A stretch of 64,000 nucleotides of DNA from Peribacillus frigoritolerans (GCF_004358755.1 NZ_SMZY01000005.1:124001-188000), one strand, 5' to 3'; shown: positions 47,015 to 55,972, counted from the stretch's first letter. The notes: generated by a model from the letters alone, not told the origin. Translations and numbers: made by a program.

Positions 47015-47410
47015 CTAGTCTTTCTCTTTATGAATATTCTCTGTTCCTGCGTCCATCGCAGTCTTGTAATACCAGCATTTATGATGAATGATTACCATTG
47101 TCTTTTTCAGTTCTTCCATTTGAGCCTCTACACTTGCTTTACGTTCCATAAACATTTCATACCTCTGTTTTAACGTAGAATCTCCCTCAGAACACCAATC
47201 TATAAAAGCTTTAATTTCTTTTATGGGCATTCCAGTAGATTTCAGGCATTCAATAATTCTTAAAGCTTCAATATCTGATTCCTTAAACACTCTTGTACCG
47301 CCGGGTGTTCGTTCTACAAAGGGCATCAGGCCTTCCTTGTCATAATAGCGCAAAGTATATACGGTAAGGTTTAATTTCTGTGCTGCTTCTCCAATGGAAT
47401 AAGTATTCAT
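47015..47410 (-). CDS. MerR-family transcription regulator
   Basis: A 131-residue MerR protein: the winged helix starts MNTYSIGEAAQKLNLTVYTL and RYYDKEGLMPFVERTPGGTRVF is the standard DNA-binding block; a coiled coil follows at about 75-105. No metal-type cysteine pair is seen (one Cys in the last part), so an AdhR/NmlR-like stress or aldehyde sensor is more likely than a metal sensor. It is divergent from the acetyltransferase at 47635; operator-like sequences flank both starts. Confidence 0.85.
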   Translation of the reverse strand: MNTYSIGEAAQKLNLTVYTLRYYDKEGLMPFVERTPGGTRVFKESDIEALRIIECLKSTGMPIKEIKAFIDWCSEGDSTLKQRYEMFMERKASVEAQMEELKKTMVIIHHKCWYYKTAMDAGTENIHKEKD

Positions 47411-47439
47411 ACTTTATCTCCTCCAGTATAAATTTAAAC

Positions 47440-47457
47440 CTATAGTTAACTTGAGAT
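47440..47457 (-). promoter_or_regulatory. second MerR operator-like site, upstream of the merR gene
   Basis: CTATAGTTAACTTGAG shares the AGTTAACTATA core with the 47545-47561 site in inverted orientation. It suggests autoregulation. Confidence 0.4.
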
Positions 47458-47538
47458 TTGTGAATTGAATCGTATCACGAGCTGTTTTGTGTGTCAAAGA
47501 AGTCATTTAATTGTGCAGTGCAGATCTATATTTTACTC

Positions 47539-47569
47539 TTGACCTAGAGTTAACTATAAGGATTAACAT
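47539..47569 (+). promoter_or_regulatory. MerR-type promoter with 19-base spacer
   Basis: TTGACC and TAACAT are separated by exactly 19 bases holding a dyad around GTTAAC. An overlong spacer with a dyad is the classic layout of promoters that MerR proteins activate by DNA twisting. It drives the acetyltransferase gene. Confidence 0.6.
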
Positions 47570-47634
47570 GAAGACAGCAGGGGAGAAATAAGGAAGTCGT
47601 AACGTATTCAATTGTATTGACAAGGAGGATTATA

Positions 47635-48201
47635 ATGGACATTCATGATTTTCTGGCGCACTTAAACCGGAGAGAAGCGGTGGAGGGACAATCTGAGATG
47701 TATCAGCTGATGCATACATTTTCTCAGGACGCAATGAAGATAACAACTGAGTTAAACGGAGGTTACCGTACTCCCCAAGAAGTTCAGGAACTGTTTTCGC
47801 AGTTGATTGGTAAACCGGTGGATCCTTCATTTGCATTGTTCCCGCCATTTTATACGGATTTCGGGAAAAACATTCATGTGGGCAAGAACGTTTTTATCAA
47901 CTCAGGCTGCCGCTTTCAGGATCAGGGAGGAATTACTATTGGGGATGGGGCTCTAATTGGGCATAATGTTGTGCTGGCTACTCTTAATCACGACATCGAT
48001 CCCGGAAAACGCAGCACTTTGCATCCTGCTCCAATTACAATTGGCACCAACGTCTGGATAGGTGCAAATGCTGCAATCCTTCCAGGTGTAACCATAGGCG
48101 ATGGCGCAATTATTGCTGCTGGTGCAGTTGTAACAAAGGATGTTCCGCCAAATATAATTGCAGGCGGTGCCTGCGAAAAGGATAAAGAAAATAGAACCTG
48201 A
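47635..48201 (+). CDS. maltose/galactoside O-acetyltransferase family protein
   Basis: A 188-residue LacA/Maa-type acetyltransferase with an N-terminal helical cap ([16 protein letters not shown]) and hexapeptide beta-helix ([23 protein letters not shown], then [27 protein letters not shown]). His in LNHD is the catalytic base of the family. The tail GGACEKDK departs from the usual GVPAK end. ATG with CAAGGAGGAT; a MerR-type promoter is upstream. Confidence 0.85.
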   Translation: MDIHDFLAHLNRREAVEGQSEMYQLMHTFSQDAMKITTELNGGYRTPQEVQELFSQLIGKPVDPSFALFPPFYTDFGKNIHVGKNVFINSGCRFQDQGGITIGDGALIGHNVVLATLNHDIDPGKRSTLHPAPITIGTNVWIGANAAILPGVTIGDGAIIAAGAVVTKDVPPNIIAGGACEKDKENRT

Positions 48202-48250
48202 TCATGATTAAATCAGACCTGTGAAATTCTTCTATATGGGGTGCCGGAAT

Positions 48251-48739
48251 ATGAGAATCGCATTCTTCTTTTTGTTTCTCTGCAGCTTTGCCCTGACTGC
48301 CTGTACCGGCAGTGAAAGGGAGCTTAGCCGAGAAAATTCACTTCAGGAAACAGGGAAAAGTGACATGACAGATCAAATGATAGATGTGACACTGAAAATT
48401 GGCGACCAGGTATTTTCTGCAAAGCTTTATCATCATCAAACGGCCCTGGCATTCGTCGAGAAACTGCCCCTGAGTATTAATATGAACGATCATAATCGCA
48501 ATGAAAAATTCTACAACTTTCCATATGCGCTCCCTGAAGATTCCGTAAGGCCAGGGGAGATTCACGCAGGAGATATTATGCTGTATGGAGATAACTGTCT
48601 TGTGCTGTTCTATGAAAGTTTCTCAAGTACTTATCGCTATACAAGAATGGGATTTATTGAGGACGCAGAGCGTTTTGCTCAAGCTGCAGGAGCGGGAGGT
48701 GTAACTGTTGCTTTTGATCTGGCTGAAAACAGGAAGTAA
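48251..48739 (+). CDS. lipoprotein with cyclophilin-like fold
   Basis: About 163 residues. A lipoprotein signal MRIAFFFLFLCSFALTAC ends in the lipobox LTAC. The mature part (IDVTLKIGDQVFSAKLYHHQTALAFVEKLP ends a conserved opening; GDIMLYGDNCLVLFYESF follows) matches the cyclophilin-like2 group, small proteins often found beside MerR regulators and oxidoreductases. No enzyme activity is assured. The ATG at 48251 gives a proper signal peptide; upstream in-frame GTG/ATG codons only lengthen it. Confidence 0.75.
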   Translation: MRIAFFFLFLCSFALTACTGSERELSRENSLQETGKSDMTDQMIDVTLKIGDQVFSAKLYHHQTALAFVEKLPLSINMNDHNRNEKFYNFPYALPEDSVRPGEIHAGDIMLYGDNCLVLFYESFSSTYRYTRMGFIEDAERFAQAAGAGGVTVAFDLAENRK

Positions 48740-48887
48740 CATGCATGGATAAAAGAAGAAAAATGGATTAGATAGTTAACTGCAGGAAAAAAATTTACTG
48801 GATAGAACAGAGTGGACATGCAGTATTATTTAATCAATAAAGGAGAAATTAGATTAAGTATTTAAAAGTATTTATAAGGAGTAAATG

Positions 48888-49094
48888 ATGTTCAATAAAA
48901 AAGATAAAAAAGCTAATAAACGTTTTGATGAAAAGTTGATACAAACTTCTCAGCAGGGGAGCCTAATATCTATATGGGTTGATCGTCAAACAGGTGTTAA
49001 CTATTTATACACATGGAGTGCGCAAGGTTGCACTCTCACACCTTTGTTAGACGAGAATGGCAAAGTAATAGTGGAACAGATAGAAGCTAATTGA
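48888..49094 (+). CDS. DUF6440-like small protein
   Basis: 68-69 residues, lysine-rich start then IWVDRQTGVNYLYTWSAQG and LTPLLDENGKVI. The VDxxTGVNYL...GLTPLLDxxGK pattern is that of the DUF6440 family of unknown function. AAGGAG lies upstream; ATG 48885 is one codon earlier and possible. Confidence 0.75.
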   Translation: MFNKKDKKANKRFDEKLIQTSQQGSLISIWVDRQTGVNYLYTWSAQGCTLTPLLDENGKVIVEQIEAN

Positions 49095-49110
49095 TAATTG
49101 TACGTTTAAA

Positions 49111-49140
49111 GCAATCCTTCATTAAAGAAGATTGCCTTTT
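49111..49140 (+). terminator. weak terminator
   Basis: GCAATCcTTC / GAAgATTGC stem followed by CTTTT. Confidence 0.4.
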
Positions 49141-49280
49141 ACTATCTCTGCAACTGTAAGCGTGATTAGAAGCTGTTTAAATAAAGAAGAATATTTAACA
49201 AAAGAGTATCACTTATTGCGCAGTATAAATATACTGTTTAGGAAATATTAAGATATAGTGGGCAGGTCATGTCATACCTA

Positions 49281-49335
49281 AAAATAAACAAAAAACCCTA
49301 GACCTTGATTTAACAAGGTTTCTAGGGTCTTTTGC
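49281..49335 (-). terminator. terminator of rpsD
   Basis: Stem arms ACCCTAGA / TCTAGGGT and inner ACCTTG / CAAGGT; on the minus strand a T-rich tail follows. Confidence 0.75.
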
Positions 49336-49359
49336 ATTGCTCTTTAAGGAGCAAATTAA

Positions 49360-49962
49360 TTAACGAGAGTAGAACTCAACGATAAGAGCTTCGTTAATTT
49401 CAGCAGGCAATTCAGAACGCTCTGGTAAGCGAGTGAAAGTACCTTCTAATTTGTCAGCATCGAAAGTTAAGAATTCAGGAACGAAGTTGCTTACTTCGAT
49501 TGATTCTTTAACGATGTCAAGGTTACGTGATTTTTCACGTAAAGTGATTGTTTGACCTGGTTTCACTTGGAATGATGGAATGTCTACGCGGCTTCCATCA
49601 ACCATGATGTGACCATGGTTAACGATTTGACGTGCCTGACGGCGAGTGCGGGCTAAACCAAGACGATAAACAACGTTGTCTAAACGAGACTCAAGAAGAA
49701 TCATGAAGTTTTCACCGTGTTTACCAGTCATTTTAGCAGCTTTGTCAAATGTGTTGCGGAATTGACGCTCGTTCACACCGAACATGTGGCGAAGCTTTTG
49801 TTTTTCTTGTAATTGTAAGCCGTACTCAGATAGTTTTTTGCGTTGAGTCGGGCCGTGCTGACCTGGCGCGAATGGACGCTTTTCTAATTCTTTACCTGTT
49901 CCGCTTAATGAAATTCCCAAACGACGGGAAAGTTTCCAACTTGGACCTGTATAACGAGACAT
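49360..49962 (-). CDS. rpsD: 30S ribosomal protein S4
   Basis: A 200-residue S4 protein beginning [19 protein letters not shown], with the S4 RNA-binding domain ([20 protein letters not shown], then [10 protein letters not shown]) near 90-125. It binds 16S rRNA early in 30S assembly. In B. subtilis it stands alone, as here, and represses its own mRNA through a long leader. The start at 49962 is set by GGAGGAGA directly upstream; a longer frame to 50034 is not needed. Confidence 0.97.
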   Translation of the reverse strand: MSRYTGPSWKLSRRLGISLSGTGKELEKRPFAPGQHGPTQRKKLSEYGLQLQEKQKLRHMFGVNERQFRNTFDKAAKMTGKHGENFMILLESRLDNVVYRLGLARTRRQARQIVNHGHIMVDGSRVDIPSFQVKPGQTITLREKSRNLDIVKESIEVSNFVPEFLTFDADKLEGTFTRLPERSELPAEINEALIVEFYSR

Positions 49963-50152
49963 ATATGTCTCCTCCTTACATGTTTTTATTTGGCATAAAA
50001 TAAAAACAGACTGACCCTGAACTGACATGCACATTTTGTTTTCATATATCCTCGCTCCAGCAGCAGAGAGTTACACGATACACCTCACAATGGAGGAACA
50101 AAATGAAATCACAGCAGTGGTATCAATAGGCTGCGAATATTTATTTTACACA
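49963..50152 (-). ncRNA. candidate S4 autoregulatory leader of rpsD
   Basis: With the promoter at 50159-50187, the rpsD mRNA has a leader of about 190 bases. B. subtilis rpsD is known to carry an S4-binding leader in this place. I did not fold it. Confidence 0.4.
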
Positions 50153-50158
50153 ACGAAT

Positions 50159-50187
50159 ATTATATGATTTTAATAATATAAAGTCAA
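50159..50187 (-). promoter_or_regulatory. SigA promoter of rpsD
   Basis: On the minus strand TTGACT, 17-base spacer, TATAAT. Confidence 0.7.
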
Positions 50188-50260
50188 GCGACCATTCGAA
50201 AAAAGTGAGGAGTGGAAGTTTAGAAAAACACATTTAATAGATAAATTGGAAAAAATTCTA

Positions 50261-50269
50261 TGATATACT
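50261..50269 (+). promoter_or_regulatory. extended -10 promoter element before dgcP
   Basis: TGATATACT is an extended -10 (TGn plus TATACT); no good -35 at normal spacing. Confidence 0.35.
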
Positions 50270-50309
50270 GAAATGAATAATGCAGGATTTGACAGTACGG
50301 GGGATTTTT

Positions 50310-52100
50310 GTGATACATCTATCAGATTATACGTTAATGTCTATTAAGAGTCTTTTCTTTGATTATATCAGCAGTGAATGCCTGCAGAACAGCAAAAAGC
50401 ATGAAGATTATTTTGTCTGCACCCTGCAAAAAGCAATGGAATCAGAGGATGCTGCTCTTTTTAAATATGAAAATCATAAATATGTTCTGCTTGCTTCAAC
50501 AGCCGGGTTCTATCAATGCGATCGATTTATTAATCAGCAGGAACGGATTGAAATGCATGATCACGTGGCGGAGCTTTTAATCCCTGGTGAATATCTTATC
50601 GTTATAAAGATAAAGAAGCATGCTTTCAGCAAGGAATTCTACGAAAAACTGCATAGTGAATGCGAACAATTCCTTTCCTATTTTATCAGAATGTCCAATA
50701 AAATGGAGAGTGACGCTAAATATAAATCTCTGTATCAGCTGACAGAAAAGCTTCATTCGACAATGAATAAGGACGAGGTATTGGATCAGCTGATTGATTC
50801 CCTTCAAACGATGTTTCCTGCCTATCTTTTTTATCTGTTTCTGTCACAGGATAATGACAACAAACAAAATTTGCCGATTAAAAGCCTGAATTACGATGGA
50901 AATTACGGCAATGAAAAAGCGATGGAGGCGTATTTGTCAGGTGATGTGCAGTGGAAGCTGTATGAACATTCAAATCATCTTGTTGTTTATGCTCCTCTTA
51001 GAGGAAAGCAGGGGGTTTACGGAGTTTTAGAAGCCACCAAGCAAAATCAGTCTCATTTAGACAAGGAAGTGATGCTGATTATTACATCTCTGGCAAAGGC
51101 TGCCGGTCATGCACTTGAAAATGCAAAGCTTTATGAACAATCAAAAAAGCTGGTTTCAGATCTGCAGCTTATTAATGAAACATCGCACCGGCTGAATAAA
51201 AACCTGAGGCTGGTTGAAACGATGACTTTCATGTCAGACCGAATCATGCGGTCATTTTCTGCTGAAGAGGTTGGCTTTTATTATATGAATAAGGAAGGGC
51301 AGCCCTGTATATTGCCGGGCAGTACGCCTTTTTTTCACAAAGGAGAATCAGAGCCTTATTTGAATTTGGTTCACAGCAAATTCAGCCGGCATCTAGAAGG
51401 GCTGTTTATCGGAGAAGTTAGTGGAAGCGACAAATCACAATTTTCATCTCTGATTGCTATACCGATGATTCAAAGCGAGCAGCTGAAGGGATTTGTCATT
51501 GTTCTTCATTCTGACTCTTATTACTTTACCTTTGAGATGTTTAAGCTGATGCAATCACTTATTCATCATTCTACGCTGGCGCTTATGAATTCCATGCTTC
51601 GGGAAGAGCTTGAAATGCTTGTAAAAACAGATCATTTAACCAATTTACATTCCCGCAGCTTCTTGGATGAGTCTGTACAGAGTTCTCTGGGTAAAGACAG
51701 TCAAGGAACGTTCATCCTTATGGACATAGATGATTTTAAGCTGGTGAATGATACATATGGACATCAAGTTGGAGATGAGGTTCTCATTCAAGTCGCAAGG
51801 ATTATCAAAAGCAATATCCGTGAAGAAGATGTGGGTGCAAGGTGGGGCGGAGAAGAACTTGCGGTTTATTTGCCGCAGACGGATCTTGCAACAGGAATCT
51901 CAGTAGCGAACCGCATTGTTGGTTCCGTGCTGAAGGGTACAGATCCGACAGTCACTGTTTCTTGCGGAGTCGCTCATTGGAAGGATGGCCGGCATGATAC
52001 ACTGAAAAGAATTATCAGGCGTGCTGATAAGGCGTTATACAGTGCGAAAGAAAGCGGGAAGAACCGCGTCATTTTTCAGCAGGATATAGAGGCCGGATAA
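50310..52100 (+). CDS. dgcP: GAF-GGDEF diguanylate cyclase, DgcP (YtrP)
   Basis: About 596 residues with two GAF-like regions (about 140-300 and 310-450) and a C-terminal GGDEF domain. The active-site loop is RWGGEELAVYL, the GGEEF-type variant, with MDIDDFKLVNDTYGHQVGD before it, so the cyclase looks active. It makes c-di-GMP from GTP in the cytosol; no membrane span is seen. The position divergent from rpsD matches B. subtilis ytrP/dgcP. GTG 50310 follows CGGGGGAT at good spacing; ATG 50280 in frame has no ribosome site. c-di-GMP commonly links to polysaccharide control, but no direct link is visible. Confidence 0.9.
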   Translation: MIHLSDYTLMSIKSLFFDYISSECLQNSKKHEDYFVCTLQKAMESEDAALFKYENHKYVLLASTAGFYQCDRFINQQERIEMHDHVAELLIPGEYLIVIKIKKHAFSKEFYEKLHSECEQFLSYFIRMSNKMESDAKYKSLYQLTEKLHSTMNKDEVLDQLIDSLQTMFPAYLFYLFLSQDNDNKQNLPIKSLNYDGNYGNEKAMEAYLSGDVQWKLYEHSNHLVVYAPLRGKQGVYGVLEATKQNQSHLDKEVMLIITSLAKAAGHALENAKLYEQSKKLVSDLQLINETSHRLNKNLRLVETMTFMSDRIMRSFSAEEVGFYYMNKEGQPCILPGSTPFFHKGESEPYLNLVHSKFSRHLEGLFIGEVSGSDKSQFSSLIAIPMIQSEQLKGFVIVLHSDSYYFTFEMFKLMQSLIHHSTLALMNSMLREELEMLVKTDHLTNLHSRSFLDESVQSSLGKDSQGTFILMDIDDFKLVNDTYGHQVGDEVLIQVARIIKSNIREEDVGARWGGEELAVYLPQTDLATGISVANRIVGSVLKGTDPTVTVSCGVAHWKDGRHDTLKRIIRRADKALYSAKESGKNRVIFQQDIEAG

Positions 52101-52136
52101 AAAAGATGTCATCTTAAAGAGGTGACATCTTTTTTA
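52100..52136 (+). terminator. terminator of dgcP
   Basis: AAAAAGATGTCATCT, loop, AGGTGACATCTTTTTT. Confidence 0.85.
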
Positions 52137-52144
52137 TCTAATTA

Positions 52145-52182
52145 AGAAAGCGCTTTCAAAAACGATAGAACTATCATATGAT
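52145..52182 (+). promoter_or_regulatory. near-perfect cre site and promoter before the methionine gamma-lyase gene
   Basis: AGAAAGCGCTTTCA (52145-52158) matches the cre consensus TGWAARCGYTWNCW at 13 of 14 positions and overlaps the -35 region of a TTTCAA, 17-base, TATGAT promoter. GATAG-AA-CTATC (inverted repeat) follows. Repression by CcpA is predicted. Confidence 0.6.
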
Positions 52183-52214
52183 AATGAATGTAAACAGAGA
52201 AGGGGGAGAGAACA

Positions 52215-53399
52215 CTGGGGAAGGAATTCAGCTTTGAAACAAAAGTCATTCACGGTCAAAAACAAATGATGGACCCATATAACAGTTTGACGCCTCCGCT
52301 TTATCAAACAGCCACGTTTGTATTTGACCGGGCGGAAACAGGAGAAAAGCGTTTTGCGGGAGAAGAAGAAGGTCATATTTATTCCCGGTTAGGAAATCCG
52401 ACTGTACAATTGGCAGAACAGAAAATCGCGGCACTTGAAGAGGCAGAAGCGGCTCTTGCTTTCGGTTCCGGTATGGGAGCTGTATCAGCGGTCCTCATGT
52501 CTATGGTCAAAACAGGTTCCCATATCCTATGTTCTAAAGGAATCTATGGATGTACGTTTGGATTGCTGAAAATGCTTGAAGAAAAATTCGGGATCACTTA
52601 TTCATTTTCAGAATTGAACAGTATAGAAGAAATAGAAGCAGCCATTAAGCCGGAGACTTCATGCATCTATATTGAGACACCCATTAACCCTACTATGCAG
52701 CTGATTAATTTAGAAACAGTGACCGCTGCTGCAAAAGCACACGGATTAAAAGTCATTGTTGATAATACCTTTTGTTCACCATATCTGCAGCAGCCGCTTT
52801 TGCTGGGCTGTGATATTGTTCTGCACAGTGCAACAAAATATATCAGCGGCCATGGAGATGTGATTGGCGGTTTTGTTGCAGGCAAAAAAGATTACATTCA
52901 CAAACTTGCCATGACGGAAAGAAAAGATATCGGAGCCATTATGTCTCCATTCGACGCCTGGCTGCTGCTCAGAGGATTAAAAACACTGCCTGTCCGAATG
53001 GACCGCCACTGTGAAAATGCAGGGGAAATTGCAAAGAGGCTGCTTGCACATCCATCCATTGAATATGTTACCTATCCATTTTTAGGAAATCCGGAGCAGG
53101 TTGCTCTTGCTAAAAAGCAAATGAAAAAAGGCGGAGGACTCATTACCTTTACTCTTAAAAACCATGATAAAGCAGCAGCACAGGCGTTTATCAACTCGCT
53201 GCGGCTGATAAAGATTGCCGTCAGTCTCGGGGATGCAGAGTCCTTAATTCAGCACCCTTCAACAATGACGCATTCCGTAGTTCCAGAGTTTGAAAGAATG
53301 CAAATGGGAATTGAAGATAATCTTGTCCGGCTGTCGGTAGGTCTTGAAAGCGTCGAAGATATTTGGGAAGATCTAGAACAGGCTTTAGAACGGAAATAA
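52215..53399 (+). CDS. methionine gamma-lyase family enzyme, apparent CTG start
   Basis: A Cys/Met metabolism PLP enzyme. YSRLGNPTV, the Cys in IYGCTFG (equivalent to the key Cys116 of methionine gamma-lyase), and the PLP lysine in HSATKYISGHGDVIGG are present. It splits methionine to methanethiol, 2-oxobutyrate and ammonia; cystathionine lyase activity is the alternative. The family N-terminus FETKVIHG lies upstream of the first ATG (52266). The only start-like codon between an in-frame TAA (52191) and that segment is CTG at 52215, which follows AGGGGGAG by six bases. This gives 394 residues. Preceded by a cre site. Confidence 0.85.
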   Translation: MGKEFSFETKVIHGQKQMMDPYNSLTPPLYQTATFVFDRAETGEKRFAGEEEGHIYSRLGNPTVQLAEQKIAALEEAEAALAFGSGMGAVSAVLMSMVKTGSHILCSKGIYGCTFGLLKMLEEKFGITYSFSELNSIEEIEAAIKPETSCIYIETPINPTMQLINLETVTAAAKAHGLKVIVDNTFCSPYLQQPLLLGCDIVLHSATKYISGHGDVIGGFVAGKKDYIHKLAMTERKDIGAIMSPFDAWLLLRGLKTLPVRMDRHCENAGEIAKRLLAHPSIEYVTYPFLGNPEQVALAKKQMKKGGGLITFTLKNHDKAAAQAFINSLRLIKIAVSLGDAESLIQHPSTMTHSVVPEFERMQMGIEDNLVRLSVGLESVEDIWEDLEQALERK

Positions 53400-53402
53400 A
53401 AT

Positions 53403-53495
53403 AAAGAGGCTGGGACAAAAGGGTTTCAGCAAAAGAAAAATCCGAACTATTATATGAAATTCCAACTTGAATTTCGTTTTAGTTCGGATTTTATA
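53403..53495. repeat. intergenic double hairpin
   Basis: After the segment AGAGGCTGGGACAAAA, arms AAAATCCGAACTA (53437-53449) and TAGTTCGGATTTT (53480-53492) enclose an inner stem GAAATTC / GAATTTC. From memory, GGCTGGGACA-type elements recur between genes in low-GC Firmicutes. It may also act as a terminator for the lyase gene. Confidence 0.6.
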
Positions 53496-53512
53496 CTTTA
53501 GATCTTTTCAAA

Positions 53513-53594
53513 AATATTCTTGCTGCCAGACTAAATGGTAGATACCTTAAGTGGAGCGGAAAGGAACGGACATTATTTATCATGAAAAACAATT
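53513..53594. repeat. dispersed intergenic repeat, copy 1
   Basis: Shares a 25-base block beginning AATATT and ending GACTAAATG with 59298-59322 at 24 of 25 positions, then GGAACGGACA and a TTTATCAT element. Found between convergent genes here. Confidence 0.7.
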
Positions 53595-53673
53595 CTTTTA
53601 ATGGTTTTCGTACTATTCAAGGTTCGGCTTTCATTCAGGAGATGATTGCTATGTCCCAGCCTCTTGTTCTTGT

Positions 53674-54153
53674 TCACAAATAGTCTGTCAGAGCTTCAGT
53701 AAATTGCTCCAAGTAATCTTGATCGAGTTCGCTGAAACGATTTTTTACGGGGCTGTCGATATCAAGCACGCCTAACAGCTCTCCTTCTTTTACAATAGGA
53801 ATAACGATCTCAGACTGTGATGCTGCATCACAGGCGATATGGCCAGGGAAAGCATGAACGTCAGCAATCCGTGCTGTTTTTTGATTGGCTGCAGCTGTTC
53901 CGCATACTCCTCTGCCCATAGGAATTCTGACACATGCAGGAAGACCCTGGAAAGGCCCCAGTACAAGTTCGCTGTCTTTGTATAAATAGAATCCGACCCA
54001 GTTCACTTCTTGCAAAAATTGATTCAATAAAGCAGAAGCGTTCGATAAATTAGCGATTTGATCGCTTTCTCCATCTAATAGTGCTTTAAGCTGTTTAATG
54101 AGCAGCTGATAATTTTCTTCTTGTTTGCCGCTGTATTTTTCGACATGAAACAT
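53674..54153 (-). CDS. free-methionine-(R)-sulfoxide reductase, GAF domain
   Basis: A 159-residue single GAF domain protein, YtsP in B. subtilis. The three fRMsr cysteines are visible: LPACVRI, GRGVCGTAA and GHIACDAASQSEIVIP. It reduces free methionine-R-sulfoxide with thioredoxin. ATG at 54153 has AAGGTGGGG upstream; a longer frame reaching 54315 is not supported. The neighbouring methionine gamma-lyase gives a loose methionine theme. Confidence 0.9.
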   Translation of the reverse strand: MFHVEKYSGKQEENYQLLIKQLKALLDGESDQIANLSNASALLNQFLQEVNWVGFYLYKDSELVLGPFQGLPACVRIPMGRGVCGTAAANQKTARIADVHAFPGHIACDAASQSEIVIPIVKEGELLGVLDIDSPVKNRFSELDQDYLEQFTEALTDYL

Positions 54154-54285
54154 GATGATTCCCCACCTTTGTGTATTTTTCCCTATTATTAAAATGAGCG
54201 AGACAAACTTTGTCGAGAAAACATTAAAGGATAAACCTCCTGCTTCCTTGAAATAACTATAGTAATGATGAAAGGGGTGAGAATT

Positions 54286-54930
54286 ATGCCAATTCAGCCG
54301 AACGTCCCCAATCAAACGAAAGAAAAGATTATCGACGCCGCTGTAGCATTATTTAACACACAAGGCTTTAATGGGACTTCTGTCAGGGAAATCGCCAAAA
54401 AAGCAAATGTAAATGTTGCTCACATCTCCTACTATTTTAATGGAAAGGGCGGCCTCTTGGAGTATCTGGTCTCCCAGTATTACGAAGGATACCTTTCTGT
54501 CATTGAAGAAGGCTATATTCGCCTGAGCCATGAAACACCGAAAAACTGTCTTCTGCTCTTAATTCAGGATATTTTAAACTACCAGCATCAAAATCGTCAA
54601 CTTGCAAGGTTTGTTCTAAGAGAAGTTACCTTAGATTCTACCTTAATCAGAGAAGTAATGACGACCTATCTGACGAAGGAAAAATACTTTTTTAAAGCCA
54701 TTCTTGAAGAGGGCATTAAAACCGGTTATTTCCGCAAGGCGCCTATGGTGCACATTTTAGTGCAATTAAAGAGCCTGCTGAATATGCCTTACCTTCAGCC
54801 TCAGTATATGAGTGAAGTTCTCTATATACAGACACATGAAACTTATTTCGTAAAGCAATACTTCCATGAAATTGAAATATGGATCGATCATCTGCTTTGC
54901 GACCCTGCACAAAAAGAAGCTATTGTTTAG
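54286..54930 (+). CDS. refZ: TetR-family regulator of FtsZ and chromosome capture, RefZ (YttP)
   Basis: A 214-residue TetR/AcrR protein. The N-terminal helix-turn-helix runs through SVREIAKKANVNVAHISYYF; the C-terminal part is the dimer domain. In B. subtilis RefZ binds palindromic sites near the origin and acts on FtsZ during sporulation. Gene order (ytsP, refZ, hisJ, ezrA) matches. ATG 54286 has AAAGGGGTGAG upstream. It is convergent with hisJ, only 10 bases apart. Confidence 0.9.
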   Translation: MPIQPNVPNQTKEKIIDAAVALFNTQGFNGTSVREIAKKANVNVAHISYYFNGKGGLLEYLVSQYYEGYLSVIEEGYIRLSHETPKNCLLLLIQDILNYQHQNRQLARFVLREVTLDSTLIREVMTTYLTKEKYFFKAILEEGIKTGYFRKAPMVHILVQLKSLLNMPYLQPQYMSEVLYIQTHETYFVKQYFHEIEIWIDHLLCDPAQKEAIV

Positions 54931-54940
54931 AATGTAAGCC

Positions 54941-55744
54941 TTAAAAAAGTGCCTCCTCAAAAAGGGAATAGTGTGCACCAACATCCTTTGCACTATGGGC
55001 GTCAGACCCGTATATGAGAGGGATGTTTTGTTTTTTTGCCTCGCTTATCATCCACGGATCAAGATAGATGACTCCGCATAAATCTTTCCTTAAACCTGCC
55101 ACATTAAAATCAAGCTCCATGTTCTGTTCTTTAACGGCGTGCAGCAGGTCATGCTGCATGTCTTTTATATTGAAATCTGCAGGAAACCGTTTTTGGAATT
55201 TATTTATCAGAGTGAGATGGCCCAGACGTTTAGGTTTATGGGGACCTAAATTCGATTTGACTGCCGCAAGCATTGTTTCATAATATTTAATATGAAGTAA
55301 TTTCAAGCTTCCAGCTGCCTCGATCATTTGCTCGAAAATACTCTCATGAAAATCCGCGCAGTAATATTGGCCATTTAATTTTAAAAAGTGCACTGACAGC
55401 ACAGCATCGTCAATATATTGGCCATATTCAGACAGAAATGATTCTGTTTCACGTTCAAAACCTTCTATATAATCAATTTCAAATCCGAGATTAATCTTGA
55501 TGTCATTTGAATATATTTCTTTTACTTTTAAGAGTTGTGAGATATAGTCGTTTAAAAGTCTCATATTTATTGCACTGTCTTTATCAGGAACCGGATCGGA
55601 AAAACCTGCCGGCAGCGGAGCGTGCTCAGTAAATGTCAGCTCTTCTAATCCCATTTTCAGAGCTTTTTCGATATACATTTCAAAACTGTCTGCTGAACCG
55701 TGGGGGCAAAATGGCGTATGGACATGTCCGTCTTTTTTTCTCAA
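54941..55744 (-). CDS. hisJ: histidinol-phosphatase, PHP type
   Basis: A 267-residue PHP-domain phosphatase. DGHVHTPFCPHG at the start and TFTEHAPLP near residue 38 supply metal ligands; YGSDAHSAKDVG near the C-terminus closes the trinuclear site. It removes phosphate from histidinol phosphate in histidine synthesis. In B. subtilis this gene (ytvP/hisJ) also stands away from the his operon, next to ezrA. Confidence 0.93.
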   Translation of the reverse strand: MRKKDGHVHTPFCPHGSADSFEMYIEKALKMGLEELTFTEHAPLPAGFSDPVPDKDSAINMRLLNDYISQLLKVKEIYSNDIKINLGFEIDYIEGFERETESFLSEYGQYIDDAVLSVHFLKLNGQYYCADFHESIFEQMIEAAGSLKLLHIKYYETMLAAVKSNLGPHKPKRLGHLTLINKFQKRFPADFNIKDMQHDLLHAVKEQNMELDFNVAGLRKDLCGVIYLDPWMISEAKKQNIPLIYGSDAHSAKDVGAHYSLFEEALF

Positions 55745-55819
55745 GCTTTGTCACACCTCTCGAAAACTGCGAAATATGGCGATAAATTATGTAAAAAAAT
55801 TTAAATTATCGGTCAAAAA

Positions 55820-55849
55820 TTGTCGTTTACATGGTATCATAAATACAAT
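55820..55849 (+). promoter_or_regulatory. candidate ezrA promoter
   Basis: TTGTCG, 18-base spacer, TACAAT; an extended -10 TGGTATCAT lies between as an alternative. Confidence 0.35.
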
Positions 55850-55972
55850 GAAATAACATCATTCACTAATAAATACACTTTACATAAGAATTCGACAATC
55901 GTTACTTACATTCATATAAAAATATTATACCTTGTTATGACGATTTGCTGGAACACAACGAGGGGGCTCATT

